Assembly (NCBI RefSeq): GCF_004765815.2 | Contig: NZ_ML974129.1 | Location: 161,528 to 225,527, forward strand | Direction: 5' to 3' | Source of the DNA: Halorussus salinus | Lineage (GTDB): Archaea > Halobacteriota > Halobacteria > Halobacteriales > Haladaptataceae | DNA length: 64,000 nucleotides | Shown here: positions 33,975 through 42,928 of the stretch, one piece after another | Position numbering within the stretch: position 1 is the first letter of the stretch | How the letters are laid out: the number at the start of each line of letters is the position of its first letter | Notes under the pieces: model-generated | What the model was told of the DNA's origin: nothing | Database searches by the model: none | Seen by the model: only the letters and a program-made list of their open reading frames with translations | Program-made: the position numbers and the translations under genes

Positions 33975-35117
33975 ATGGATTTCAGCCTTCCCGACGAGCA
34001 TCAGATGATTCGGGACGAGGTGCGTCGGTTCTGCGACGAGGAGATAGAACCCATCGCCCAAGACATCGAGGACGAACACCGGTTCCCCGACGAGATTTTC
34101 TCCCAACTCGCGGACCTCGACATGATGGGCGTGCCCGTCAGCGAGGAGTACGGCGGACTGGGCGGCGACCAGTTGATGTACGCGCTCGTCACCGAGGAGT
34201 TGGGTCGGGTCTCGGGGTCGGTCGGTCTCTCGTACGCCGCGCACGTCTCGCTGGCCAGCAAGCCCATCGAACTGTTCGGCACGGAAGAACAGAAGGAACG
34301 CTGGCTTCGCCCGCTCGCGGAGGGCGAGTATCTCGGCTCGTGGGCGCTGACCGAACCGAGTAGCGGTTCGGACGCCAGCGACATGGACACGATGGCCGAG
34401 AAGGAGGGCGACGAATGGGTCCTCAACGGCACCAAGCAGTTCATCACCAACGCCAACGTCGCCGGGTCGGTCCTCGTCAAGGCGGTCACGGACCCCGGCG
34501 CGGGCTACGACGGCATCTCGACGTTCATCGTGGACCCCGACGAGGACGACGGCTTCGAGGTCACGACCGTCTGGGACAAGATGGGCCTGAACGCCTCGCC
34601 GACCTGCGAGATTCAACTGGACGACGTGCGCCTCCCCGAGGACCGCCTGCTGGGCGAGGAGGGCGACGGTTGGGACCAGACCAAGAAGACGCTAGACGGC
34701 GGTCGTATCTCCATCGCGGCGCTCTCGACCGGACTCGCGCAGGGCGCGTTCGAGGCCGCCAAGGAGTACAGTACCGAACGCGAGCAGTTCGGCCAGCCCA
34801 TCTCGAAGTTCGACGCCATCCGGAACAAGGTCGTCTCGATGGACCGAAAAGTCGAGCGCGCTCGCCTGCTGACTCACAAGGCGGCGTGGAAGTACGACCA
34901 AGGCGAGTCGGTCTCCCACGAGAGCGCGCTCGCCAAACTCGACGCCAGCGAGGCCGCCCGCGAGGTCGCCGAGGACGCGGTCCAGACCCTCGGCGGCTAC
35001 GGCTACACCGAGGACTTCGCTCCCCAGCGGTTCTTCCGCGACGCGAAGCTGATGGAGATCGGCGAGGGCACCAGCGAGATTCAGCACCTCGTCATCGGAC
35101 GCGAACTCGGTCTGTGA
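33975..35117 (+). CDS. Acyl-CoA dehydrogenase (paralogue 1)
   Basis: The 380-residue FAD enzyme of fatty-acid or branched-chain acyl-CoA oxidation has ALTEPSSGSDASDM (flavin-binding region, about 122-135), YSTEREQFGQPISKFDAI in the C-terminal helical domain and TLGGYGYTEDF. The catalytic base is probably Glu364 in GEGTSEIQ. Length and domain order are normal. The start follows the palindrome and TATA box, giving a nearly leaderless mRNA. It is single, without an adjacent electron-transfer flavoprotein. Confidence 0.92.
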   Translation: MDFSLPDEHQMIRDEVRRFCDEEIEPIAQDIEDEHRFPDEIFSQLADLDMMGVPVSEEYGGLGGDQLMYALVTEELGRVSGSVGLSYAAHVSLASKPIELFGTEEQKERWLRPLAEGEYLGSWALTEPSSGSDASDMDTMAEKEGDEWVLNGTKQFITNANVAGSVLVKAVTDPGAGYDGISTFIVDPDEDDGFEVTTVWDKMGLNASPTCEIQLDDVRLPEDRLLGEEGDGWDQTKKTLDGGRISIAALSTGLAQGAFEAAKEYSTEREQFGQPISKFDAIRNKVVSMDRKVERARLLTHKAAWKYDQGESVSHESALAKLDASEAAREVAEDAVQTLGGYGYTEDFAPQRFFRDAKLMEIGEGTSEIQHLVIGRELGL

Positions 35118-35271
35118 GCCCGTCGAAGTGATACTATCCGTTCTACACTGACGACGAATCGTTGCTAACGAACGAGAGAACCGGAGACCACCGGTGGGCG
35201 TCACCGGCGAGGCACCGACGGTGGCGTGCCACGGGCTACGCGACCGAAAGGAGAGAGAATAGGTCGATAGG

Positions 35272-35865
35272 CTACAGTTCGACCGCTTCCTGATTGGTCA
35301 GCGTCTGGGGCACGCTGTGGTGGTAGGTCACTGCGCCCGCGGACGTGACTATCTTGATGGTGAAGTCCTCGCTCTCGCGGAGACCGTGAGACTTGTCGGT
35401 CAGTTCTGCGGTATCGAGCGAGATTCGGAACCGGTCGCCTTGGTCCACGAGGACGGGATACGTGTTCTGGATGTCCTTGACGGTGGTGATGTTGAACCGC
35501 GTGTCGTTGGCGACGCCGTCGTCGGCTCTGGTCAGAATCTTGCCGCTGTCGGGACCGAGCCACTCGACGGTCGCCGACGAGAGGTTCACGTCGCCCGACC
35601 CGGAACTCTTCATGACGGTGAGGTTCACCGTGTGGATTGACTCGTCGTTGCCCACGGCACCGACGGTGCTGACGACCTGCACCCGATTAGTCACTTGGTC
35701 CGTGGACTCCTGACCGGTCTGCTCGGCTTTGGTCTGGAGGAAGCCCGCGGTGTTGATGAGTACGCCCGCCGCGATGGCGGCGACCAGCACCATCGCGATG
35801 AACACGATGAGGGTACCGATACCCACTTGTGCCCGGTCGGCCCGCCAGTTTTCGGTGTCGAACAT
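35272..35865 (-). CDS. Archaellin (archaeal flagellin)
   Basis: The 197-residue protein has a class III signal: [20 protein letters not shown], with cleavage expected just before VGIGT, then a long hydrophobic helix ([24 protein letters not shown]) that forms the filament core. The C-terminal beta domain has N-x-T/S sites (NLTV, NLSS, NDTR, NITT) likely to be N-glycosylated, as in halobacterial archaellins. It stands alone, with no arl/fla motor genes nearby, so the filament must be built by machinery encoded elsewhere or it serves another fibre. The promoter is A/T-rich, at 35880-35930. Confidence 0.87.
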   Translation of the reverse strand: MFDTENWRADRAQVGIGTLIVFIAMVLVAAIAAGVLINTAGFLQTKAEQTGQESTDQVTNRVQVVSTVGAVGNDESIHTVNLTVMKSSGSGDVNLSSATVEWLGPDSGKILTRADDGVANDTRFNITTVKDIQNTYPVLVDQGDRFRISLDTAELTDKSHGLRESEDFTIKIVTSAGAVTYHHSVPQTLTNQEAVEL

Positions 35866-36063
35866 GGTTCTCTTCTGTACCGCTATTCTCGTACCGAGAA
35901 CATAAAACCCCGATACCATTATCAGGAGTGAAAACTAACGCGGAGGTCGAGAAAAAAGGACTGACAGGCTCTCTGCGTCCGTTTCGACCCCTCGCGCCAC
36001 CTCCCTCTTATAATATATGTTACCTCGAAAGAAAACGAACGTGACTATCCGTTTATGTGAATC

Positions 36064-37320
36064 TCAGGGCCAGTTGCCGCTCTCGTCGTAGGCGTCCACG
36101 ACGCGCTGGATGGCGACGACGTAGGCGGCGGTGCGCATGTTCGGCGCGCCGGTCTCCTCGTAGGTCTCGACCAGATTGTCGAAAGCGTCGGTGATGATGC
36201 GTTCGAGTTCGTCGTTGACGCGCTCCTCGGTCCAGTGGAACCGCTGGCGGTTCTGGACCCACTCGAAGTACGAGACGGTGACCCCGCCCGCGTTCGCCAG
36301 AATGTCGGGGAAGACGTAGGTGTCCGAGTCGGCGAGTACGTCGTCCGCTTCGGGCGTGAGCGGGCCGTTGGCCGCCTCCACGACGACATCGGCCTGCACG
36401 TCCTCGGCGAGGTCGCCGTCGATGGCGTTTTCGAGCGCGGCGGGGACCAACAGGTCCACGTCCAGCGTCAGCAGGTCGTCGTTGGAGAACTCGTCGTCGG
36501 CCTCGGGGTAGCCCGAGACGCTCCCGGTCTCGTTCTTGTGGCTCTTCACGTCCACGGGGTCGAAGCCCTCCTCGCTGTAGATAGCGCCGCTAGAGTCGGA
36601 GACGGAGACGATGTCGGCACCGAGTTGATGGATGAGTTTGGCGGCTATCCACCCGGCGTTGCCGTAGCCCTGCACCGCGACCGACGCCCCTTCGATGTCG
36701 CGGTCGAGGTAGTCGAACGCCTCGCGGGCGGTGAGCATGGTCGAGCGACCGGTCGCCTCGACGCGGCCCGCGCTCCCGCCGCTGTCGGGGGACTTGCCCG
36801 TGATGACGCCGGGCGCGGTCGTGTTCTCCAGCGTCTCGTAGGTGTCCTTTATCCAGTTCATCTCGCGCTGGCCCGTGTTCACGTCGGGCGCGGGGATGTC
36901 CTTGTCCACGCCGATGAACGGGCGCAGTTCCTTGGCGAACGACCGAGTGATGCGTTCGAGTTCCTCCTCGGTGTAGTCGTCGGGGTCGATGACGATACCG
37001 CCCTTCCCGCCGCCGTACGGGATGTCCACGATGGCGCACTTGTAGACCATCCACCCCGAGAGCGCCTTGACCTCGTCGCGGGTGACGCCGGGATGATAGC
37101 GAATACCGCCCTTGTACGGGCCGCGGTCGCCGTTGAACTCCGAGCGGAACGCCTTGAACACCTCGATGGAGTCGTCGTCCATCTCGACCGAGAGGTTGGT
37201 TTCGAGTACGCGCTCGGGGTGCTTGAGCCGTTTCAGCACGTCCTCGCCGACATCCATGTACTCCGACGCGTCGTCGATCTGTTCCTGCAGACTTTCGAAG
37301 GGATTTGCTTGCTCGGACAT
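36064..37320 (-). CDS. gdhB: Glutamate dehydrogenase
   Basis: The 418-residue hexameric-type GDH has the substrate-site region [20 protein letters not shown] with the catalytic Lys region, and [15 protein letters not shown] Rossmann motif [17 protein letters not shown] follows, then [18 protein letters not shown]. It interconverts glutamate and 2-oxoglutarate with NAD(P). It starts divergently from a second GDH at 37608. Cofactor preference cannot be safely read. The symbol follows common haloarchaeal naming and is moderate. Confidence 0.93.
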   Translation of the reverse strand: MSEQANPFESLQEQIDDASEYMDVGEDVLKRLKHPERVLETNLSVEMDDDSIEVFKAFRSEFNGDRGPYKGGIRYHPGVTRDEVKALSGWMVYKCAIVDIPYGGGKGGIVIDPDDYTEEELERITRSFAKELRPFIGVDKDIPAPDVNTGQREMNWIKDTYETLENTTAPGVITGKSPDSGGSAGRVEATGRSTMLTAREAFDYLDRDIEGASVAVQGYGNAGWIAAKLIHQLGADIVSVSDSSGAIYSEEGFDPVDVKSHKNETGSVSGYPEADDEFSNDDLLTLDVDLLVPAALENAIDGDLAEDVQADVVVEAANGPLTPEADDVLADSDTYVFPDILANAGGVTVSYFEWVQNRQRFHWTEERVNDELERIITDAFDNLVETYEETGAPNMRTAAYVVAIQRVVDAYDESGNWP

Positions 37321-37607
37321 GGGTGGTAATTTCTGCCGTCACCTTACAAGGTCTCGATTGGGACTCATACAGTTTCCGAAACTGCAACGTCGCGTCGGGT
37401 CCTATGCGGGCGGTTTTGACTAACCTCATCCAAACCCGACCTCTCACGTAAGTATGTGTATAAGGACCTTAGACAACTCCGTAGCATTAATATTTTGTAC
37501 GCCTACGGGAACCTACGCCTACGATGCGTCGCCGGGACCGCTCGCTTCGGAGAGTCCGAATCGAGTCGGCCCCACCGCCGAGTCCCGGACGACGTACGAA
37601 ACGAATC
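37321..37607. promoter_or_regulatory. Shared divergent promoter region of two GDH genes
   Basis: This 287-base gap holds no gene. For the rightward GDH, TTAATATTTT at 37486-37495 is the best TATA-like box, which would leave a leader of about 90 bases before ATG 37608 or suggest an earlier start at 37524. For the leftward gene, the A/T-richer sequence around 37340-37385 is the candidate. Confidence 0.45.
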
Positions 37608-38909
37608 ATGCCTCCAGAAACCGTCGAAGCAACCGAACAGAAGGGTAGTGACGAGGAGACCGAAGAACCCGAGTCCGCGCTCGAAACCGCGCGTCGCCAG
37701 TTGGAACACGCCGCGGCCCACCTCGACGTGGACGAGGGCGTCATCGAGCGACTGAAACACCCGACCAAAGTCCACCGCGTCGCGGTGCCGCTGAAACGCG
37801 AGGACGGCGAGGTCGAGGTGTTCACGGGCTATCGCGCCCAGCACGACGACGTGCGCGGCCCGTACAAGGGCGGCCTGCGCTTCCATCCCCACGTCAGCGA
37901 GCAGGAGTGCGTCGGCCTGTCGATGTGGATGACGTGGAAGTGCGCCGTGATGGACCTGCCGTTCGGCGGCGGGAAGGGCGGCGTCGTCGTGGACCCCAAG
38001 GACCTGACCGAAGACGAGAAAGAGCGCCTGACTCGGCGGTTCGCCGAGGAGCTACGGAAGTTCGTCGGACCGAAGAAGGACATCCCCGCGCCCGACATGG
38101 GTACCGACGCCCAGACGATGGCGTGGTTCATGGACGCCTACTCGATGCAGGAGGGCGAGACCATCCCCGGCGTCGTCACCGGGAAGCCGCCGGTCGTCGG
38201 CGGGAGCGAGGGCCGCCAAGAGGCACCGGGTCGGTCGGTCGCCATCGTCGCCCGCGAGGCCGCCGACTACTACGACTACGACCTCGAAGACACGACCGTC
38301 GCCGTGCAGGGGTTCGGTTCGGTCGGCGCGAACGCGGCCCGCCTGCTGGACGACTGGGGTGCGAACGTCGTCGCGGTCAGCGACGTGAACGGTGCCATCT
38401 ACGACCCTGACGGACTCGACACCCACGCGGTGCCCTCCCACGAGGAGGAACCCGAGGCGGTCATGAGCCACGACGCGCCCGAGAAGCTCTCGAACGAGAA
38501 GATTCTGGAACTCGACGTGGACGTGCTGATTCCGGCGGCCATCGGGAACGTCATCACCGCGGACAACGCCAACGACGTGCAGGCCGACGTGGTGGTCGAG
38601 GGCGCGAACGGCCCGACGACGTTCGCGGCCGACGCCATCCTCGAGGAGAACGGCGTCGAGGTCATCCCCGACATTCTGGCGAACGCGGGCGGGGTCACCG
38701 TCTCGTACTTCGAGTGGTTGCAGGACATCAACCGCCGCCAGTGGTCGCTCGAACGCGTGCAGGACGAACTGGAGAAACACATGCTCTCGGCGTGGGACGA
38801 CGTGCGGACCGAAGTCGAGGCCCGCGACGTGAGTTGGCGCGACGCCGCCTACGTCGTCGCGCTTTCGCGCATCGCCGAGGCGAAGAGTACCCGCGGCCTC
38901 TGGCCCTAA
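37608..38909 (+). CDS. Glutamate (Glu/Leu/Phe/Val-type) dehydrogenase, second paralogue
   Basis: The 433-residue paralogue of the GDH at 36064 has [40 protein letters not shown], a dinucleotide motif [17 protein letters not shown] and the same [17 protein letters not shown]. It has an acidic N-terminal extension ([19 protein letters not shown]). I start it at ATG 37608; a start at 37524 would add an Arg-rich 28-residue leader unlike halophile proteins, though the TATA box fits that better. It probably serves the opposite direction or cofactor to the first GDH (inference). Confidence 0.9.
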   Translation: MPPETVEATEQKGSDEETEEPESALETARRQLEHAAAHLDVDEGVIERLKHPTKVHRVAVPLKREDGEVEVFTGYRAQHDDVRGPYKGGLRFHPHVSEQECVGLSMWMTWKCAVMDLPFGGGKGGVVVDPKDLTEDEKERLTRRFAEELRKFVGPKKDIPAPDMGTDAQTMAWFMDAYSMQEGETIPGVVTGKPPVVGGSEGRQEAPGRSVAIVAREAADYYDYDLEDTTVAVQGFGSVGANAARLLDDWGANVVAVSDVNGAIYDPDGLDTHAVPSHEEEPEAVMSHDAPEKLSNEKILELDVDVLIPAAIGNVITADNANDVQADVVVEGANGPTTFAADAILEENGVEVIPDILANAGGVTVSYFEWLQDINRRQWSLERVQDELEKHMLSAWDDVRTEVEARDVSWRDAAYVVALSRIAEAKSTRGLWP

Positions 38910-38925
38910 CTACCGGCGCGTTTTC

Positions 38926-39834
38926 TCAGTTTTCCGCTGCCGCCTCGGCGTACGCCAGCACGCGCTCGGCCTGTGCGACCAGCGGTGCGTCTATCATCTC
39001 TCCGTCCACCCGGAAGACGCCCCGACCCTCGGCGTCGGCCTCCTCCTTGGCGGCGAGGACGTTCTCGGCCCACTCGACGCGCTCGGGGTCGGGTGTGAAC
39101 GACTCGTTTATCGGCGCGACCTGCGCGGGGTGAATCGCCATCTTGCCGTCGTAGCCCAACTGGATGGCGAACGCGGTCTCGTCGCGCAGACCCTCCGTAT
39201 CTTCGATGTCGGTGTACACCGTGTCGATGGCGTCCACGTCCGCCGCGCTCGCCGCGAGGAGAACGTGTTCGCGCGCGTGGAGGACTTCTGTCCCCTCGTC
39301 GGTCCGAGTCGCACCCACGTCGGCCGCGAGGTCCTCCGCGCCGAAGACGAGCGCGTCCACCTCGCAAACGCTCGCGATGGATTCGGCCGACAGGATTCCG
39401 GCCGCGGTTTCGACCAGCGCGAGAATCGGCACGTCGGCGTCGCGCTCGTCCAGCAGGTCCGCCAGCGTCTCGGCGTCGTCGGCCTCCTCGGTCTTCGGGA
39501 GCATCACCGAGTCGAGCGTTTCGGCGGCGTCGCGCGCCGTAGAGACGCTCGATTCGTCGTCGGCCGCTTGCTCGTCCGACGCGCCCCCGAGGACGCCCCG
39601 GAGGTCGTCGTCCGCCGCGATACCGGTCGGATTGACCCGGACGCAGACCTCGCAGTCGGGCGAGAAATCCGGGTCCGTAAGTATCTCGCGGACCGCCGCG
39701 CGCGCCTCGTCCTTGGCGTCGGGGGCCACCGCGTCCTCCAAGTCGAAGACGATTACGTCGGCCCCTGCGCTCGGCGCTTTCCGCATCATCGCCGGACGGT
39801 CGCCCGGCGTGAACATGACGCTTCGTCGTGGCAT
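38926..39834 (-). CDS. HpcH/HpaI aldolase (CitE-like acyl-CoA lyase)
   Basis: The 302-residue TIM-barrel lyase has MFTPGDRPAMMRKAPSAGAD at 7-26, VIVFDLEDAV with the metal-site acids, RVNPTG, ALVETAAGILSAESIA with the conserved Glu, and LGYDGKMAIHPAQ. Relatives cleave malyl-CoA or methylmalyl-CoA, or act as malyl-CoA thioesterases. It converges with the second GDH with 16 bases between. With the MaoC gene nearby it could belong to a C4/C5 acyl-CoA pathway such as the methylaspartate cycle, but the mutase and ammonia-lyase are not in the window. Confidence 0.87.
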   Translation of the reverse strand: MPRRSVMFTPGDRPAMMRKAPSAGADVIVFDLEDAVAPDAKDEARAAVREILTDPDFSPDCEVCVRVNPTGIAADDDLRGVLGGASDEQAADDESSVSTARDAAETLDSVMLPKTEEADDAETLADLLDERDADVPILALVETAAGILSAESIASVCEVDALVFGAEDLAADVGATRTDEGTEVLHAREHVLLAASAADVDAIDTVYTDIEDTEGLRDETAFAIQLGYDGKMAIHPAQVAPINESFTPDPERVEWAENVLAAKEEADAEGRGVFRVDGEMIDAPLVAQAERVLAYAEAAAEN

Positions 39835-39863
39835 ACCTCGAACGAAGAACTCCGACGTTTCAA

Positions 39864-41078
39864 CTATTCCGAAAGCGAAAGCGCAGTGACGGTCCCACCG
39901 CAGTCGGCCACGTACGCCGTCGCGTCGGCGACGACGACCGGGGCCACGACTGCGTCCGTCGCCCGGCACCACCACAGTACCGTCCCCTCCTCCCTGTCCA
40001 GCGCCCACACGTCCCCCGCCTCGGTCGCCGCGAGGAGGGCGTCGTCTGCGACCGTCGGCGAGGCCCAGACGCGCGAGCCGAGGTCGGTCCGCCAACGGAC
40101 CGACCCGTCTACCGCGTCGAAGGCGTAGACGAAGCCGTCCCCACTTCCCACGAAGACGGTTCCGTCGGCCACCGTCGGCGACGCCCACACCGCGCCGCCG
40201 GTCTCGCCGCGCCACCGTTCCCTGCCCGTCGTCGCCGAAATCGCGGACACCTGACCGTCGTCCACCGTGGCGATGTACGCGGTGTCGTCGGTCACCGCGG
40301 GCGCGCCACCGACCGCGACCGAGGAGGCGAACCGCCAGCGTTCGCGGCCGTCGGTCGGGTCGCGGGCGTACGCGCCGCCGTCGAGACTCGCGAGGAGGAG
40401 TCGGCTGCCGTCGTGTGCGAGCGCGCAGAGCGCCCGCGCCGCGTTCCGGAACGTTCGGCGTCGAGAGCCGTCAGCGCCGTGGAGGGCCGTGATTCGGCCG
40501 CCGTCGGCCGCGACGAAGACCTCGCCGTCCGCGAGTGTAGGCGACGCCTGTACGCCGCCCTCGGTCACGAACTCCCACAGGTTGTCGCCCGTCGCGGCGT
40601 CGAGTGCGACGACCGAACCGGAGTCGGCGGTCCCGCAATCGCGGCCAGCGTAGACAGTTTCCCCTGAAACTGTCGGTGCAGTGGGTCGGCCATCGGCCCA
40701 CCGCGACCACCGTTCGGTGCCGTCGTCAGCGTCGAATGCGTGCGTGCAGCCGTTCGCACAGGCGAGATACACCGTGCCGTCGCCGACCGCGGGCGCGGTC
40801 TCGGCCGGGCCGTCGGCCCGGAACCGGAAACGAACCCGCGGGTCGTCCGAAGTCGCGCGTCGGTGGGTGGCCGCGGTCACACGCTCGTCCGAGTCGGCGG
40901 TCGTCGGACGCGAACGCGCGCCCGGTCCGGGCGACTCGCGTGCGTCCGCTCCTCCGGCCGAGGGCGTCGCGCCCCGCGGCGTCCCTCGCGCCGCTTCGCT
41001 GCCGGCGGTCGAACCGACTCGGTTACGTTCCCCTGTCTGCGGTCGTACCCACTCGAACCGACTGGCGTCTTCGGACAT
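39864..41078 (-). CDS. PQQ-type beta-propeller repeat protein
   Basis: The 404-residue protein has a disordered Ser/Gly/Arg-rich first 75 residues, then about seven propeller blades of the PQQ-like type with repeated W and the pattern G.VYA.D...G...W (ERWSRWADGRPTAPTVSGETVYAG; ERWRFASSV; RWRGETGGAVWASPTVADGTVFVG; VRWRTDLGSRVWASPTVAD). No signal peptide is visible, so it is probably cytosolic. Cofactor residues of true quinoproteins are absent; it may be a scaffold. It starts 30 bases upstream of the CitE-like start, in the same direction. Confidence 0.8.
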   Translation of the reverse strand: MSEDASRFEWVRPQTGERNRVGSTAGSEAARGTPRGATPSAGGADARESPGPGARSRPTTADSDERVTAATHRRATSDDPRVRFRFRADGPAETAPAVGDGTVYLACANGCTHAFDADDGTERWSRWADGRPTAPTVSGETVYAGRDCGTADSGSVVALDAATGDNLWEFVTEGGVQASPTLADGEVFVAADGGRITALHGADGSRRRTFRNAARALCALAHDGSRLLLASLDGGAYARDPTDGRERWRFASSVAVGGAPAVTDDTAYIATVDDGQVSAISATTGRERWRGETGGAVWASPTVADGTVFVGSGDGFVYAFDAVDGSVRWRTDLGSRVWASPTVADDALLAATEAGDVWALDREEGTVLWWCRATDAVVAPVVVADATAYVADCGGTVTALSLSE

Positions 41079-41239
41079 GGTTAAGCCTCGACTGTGACTG
41101 ACTGCGACTCGATTTATTCGTCACGTAGCCTTTGTTATGGGCTGATTACCGACGCGTAGGCGGTGCCTGAAACGGTCTGCAACCGTCCGGCCGCGCCGAA
41201 TCGGCGGGATTTTTGCCGGGTCGCGCCGACGACTCTCGC

Positions 41240-41722
41240 ATGACGGGACTCTACTACGAGGAGTTCGAGGTCGGCGCGACGTACGAACACGAGAAGCGTC
41301 GCACCGTCAGCGAGTCGGACAACCAGCAGTTCTGCGACATGACGATGAACCAGCAACCGCTCCACCTCGACGCGGACTTCGCCGCGGACACCCAGTTCGG
41401 CGAGCGGTTGGTCAACGGTCTCTACACGATGAGCCTCGCAGTCGGCGTCTCCATCCCGGACACGACCGACGGCACTATCGTCGCCAACCTCTCGTACGAC
41501 GAGGTGGAGCATCCGAACCCGGTGTTCCACGGCGACACCATCCGCGCTCAATCGACCGTGACCGACAAGCGCGAGACCAGCGACGGCGAGCGCGGCGTCG
41601 TGACGATGCACGTCGAGGCGTTCGCGGTGAACCGCGACGACGAGGGCACCGAGGGCGACGGCGAGACGCTGGTCTGTGAGTTCGACCGGACGGTGCTGTC
41701 GCTGAAGCAGGAGAACCAGTAG
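41240..41722 (+). CDS. MaoC-like hotdog-fold dehydratase
   Basis: The 160-residue single hotdog protein begins MTGLYYEEFEVGATYEHEKR and has QFCDMTMNQQPLHLDADFA at about 34-52 and VNGLYTMSLAVGVSIPDTT. In classic (R)-hydratases the site reads S-G-D-x-N-P-[IL]-H; here T-M-N-Q-Q-P-L-H places Asn at the catalytic Asp position while His is kept. Activity as an enoyl-CoA or mesaconyl-CoA-type hydratase is therefore uncertain. It is a single gene with an ATG at 41240. Confidence 0.82.
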   Translation: MTGLYYEEFEVGATYEHEKRRTVSESDNQQFCDMTMNQQPLHLDADFAADTQFGERLVNGLYTMSLAVGVSIPDTTDGTIVANLSYDEVEHPNPVFHGDTIRAQSTVTDKRETSDGERGVVTMHVEAFAVNRDDEGTEGDGETLVCEFDRTVLSLKQENQ

Positions 41723-41747
41723 CGGGCGGGTCCGAGACGGCAAGGAC

Positions 41748-42125
41748 CTATCCGAGAACTATCGCGTAGAGCGAGAGGTTGACGACCACCGCACCCATCC
41801 ACGGGACCGCCAACCCCGCGGGCACGAGGAGACCGTGTTCGTCCGGGAGCAACCACCGACAGCCGACGCCGACCCCGAGCGCGAACAGTTTCAGCCCGAC
41901 CATCGCCGCGAAGCCGAAGCGGTCGAGCGCGGCCCGCGCGACCGGGTTGGATTCGGTCAGCCCCATCTGGAGGCCGTAGTAGGTCGTGAGCAGGTCCCCG
42001 ACCAGCGCGACGCCGACGAGAATCCAGAGCGTTCGCTCCCAGCCGTCGATTCGGGCCAGCGGGGCGGTCAGGCGTCGGGGCTCCTCGCGAACGGACGACG
42101 GCCAGTGGAGTCGGTCGGAACTCAT
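41748..42125 (-). CDS. DUF5658 family membrane protein
   Basis: The 125-residue protein has three or four helices. The N-terminal half carries the family phrase GDLLTTYYGLQMGLTESNPVAR, followed by GFAAMVGLKLFALGVGVGC. The start at ATG 42125 removes an unconvincing 17-residue extension. It converges with the MaoC gene with 25 bases between. Function is unknown. Confidence 0.78.
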   Translation of the reverse strand: MSSDRLHWPSSVREEPRRLTAPLARIDGWERTLWILVGVALVGDLLTTYYGLQMGLTESNPVARAALDRFGFAAMVGLKLFALGVGVGCRWLLPDEHGLLVPAGLAVPWMGAVVVNLSLYAIVLG

Positions 42126-42467
42126 GATGAAATCCGGCGCGGAGTGCGCCTCGTCACGACTGCAACGTCGGCGCACGGGGCAATTGTTATAAGGCTCCTT
42201 AGCTCCTGATACGGGCGATTAACCCGACGAGCGCCGGGGGAGCCGACGGTTCGGCCGCCGACAGAGAATCTGCGCGATAGTCGCTGAAACGCTCGAAATC
42301 CGAAGTTACGGTGTCGATACGCCGCGGCAGTGGCGCGCTACCGCTCCGATGGCACCGGCGACCGACCCGGACGACCCCGCCGACGGACTCGACGTTGCCG
42401 ACAGACTCCGACGGCACTTCCGACGCGACCGGGAGGATTTTCGGCGGTCGGGTCCCTACCCCCGGAC
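42126..42467. other. Divergent intergenic gap
   Basis: No certain gene. A TATA-like CTTATAACAATT (reverse strand, about 42182-42193) may serve the DUF5658 gene. An ORF from ATG 42349 has a halophile-like first 35 residues (APATDPDDPADGLDVADRL) but then turns Arg-rich and runs out of frame into the DoxX gene; it may be a leader peptide, a decayed N-terminus or chance. Confidence 0.4.
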
Positions 42468-42908
42468 GTGTCCCGGAGTAGCGCGCGCCGGACCGTCGAA
42501 TCGGCGTTCGAGAGCGTGGCGTCGCGGCTTCCCTCCTCGGCGGTAGTGACGCGGGCGGGTCTCGGCGCGATGCTGGTCGCCGCTGGCGTCCACAAACTGC
42601 TGGACCCGGCGGCGTGGGCGGTCTACGTCACCGACTGGCTCGCGCCGCTGTTGGTGGTCTCGCCGGTCGCCTTCATGCTGATAAACGGCTGGCTCGAAAT
42701 CGGGTTCGGACTCGCGCTCCTCGCGGACCGCTACGTCGCGCTCTCGGCGGCGGTCGCCGCGGTCTCGCTCTCGGCGACGATTCTGTACCTGCTGGTCGTC
42801 TGGGCGACGACCGGGCGGTTCGGCGACGTTATCGCGCGGGACATCGGACTGGCGGCGCTGGCGCTCGCGGTGTTCGCCGACGCGGTTCGCGGGGCAAAAG
42901 CGGGGTGA
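42468..42908 (+). CDS. DoxX-like membrane protein
   Basis: The 146-residue protein has four membrane helices. The first follows RAGLGAMLVAAGVHKLLDP, typical of DoxX/DoxD-like proteins, then WAVYVTDWLAPLL and a helix LINGWLEIGFGLALLADRYV. I take the GTG at 42468, about 33 bases after a T-rich box (GGATTTTCGG), because longer readings add Arg/Pro-rich sequence. Function of these quinone-oxidoreductase-like membrane proteins in haloarchaea is not known. Confidence 0.65.
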   Translation: MSRSSARRTVESAFESVASRLPSSAVVTRAGLGAMLVAAGVHKLLDPAAWAVYVTDWLAPLLVVSPVAFMLINGWLEIGFGLALLADRYVALSAAVAAVSLSATILYLLVVWATTGRFGDVIARDIGLAALALAVFADAVRGAKAG

Positions 42909-42928
42909 GGACGAGGGGCGACGGCGGA

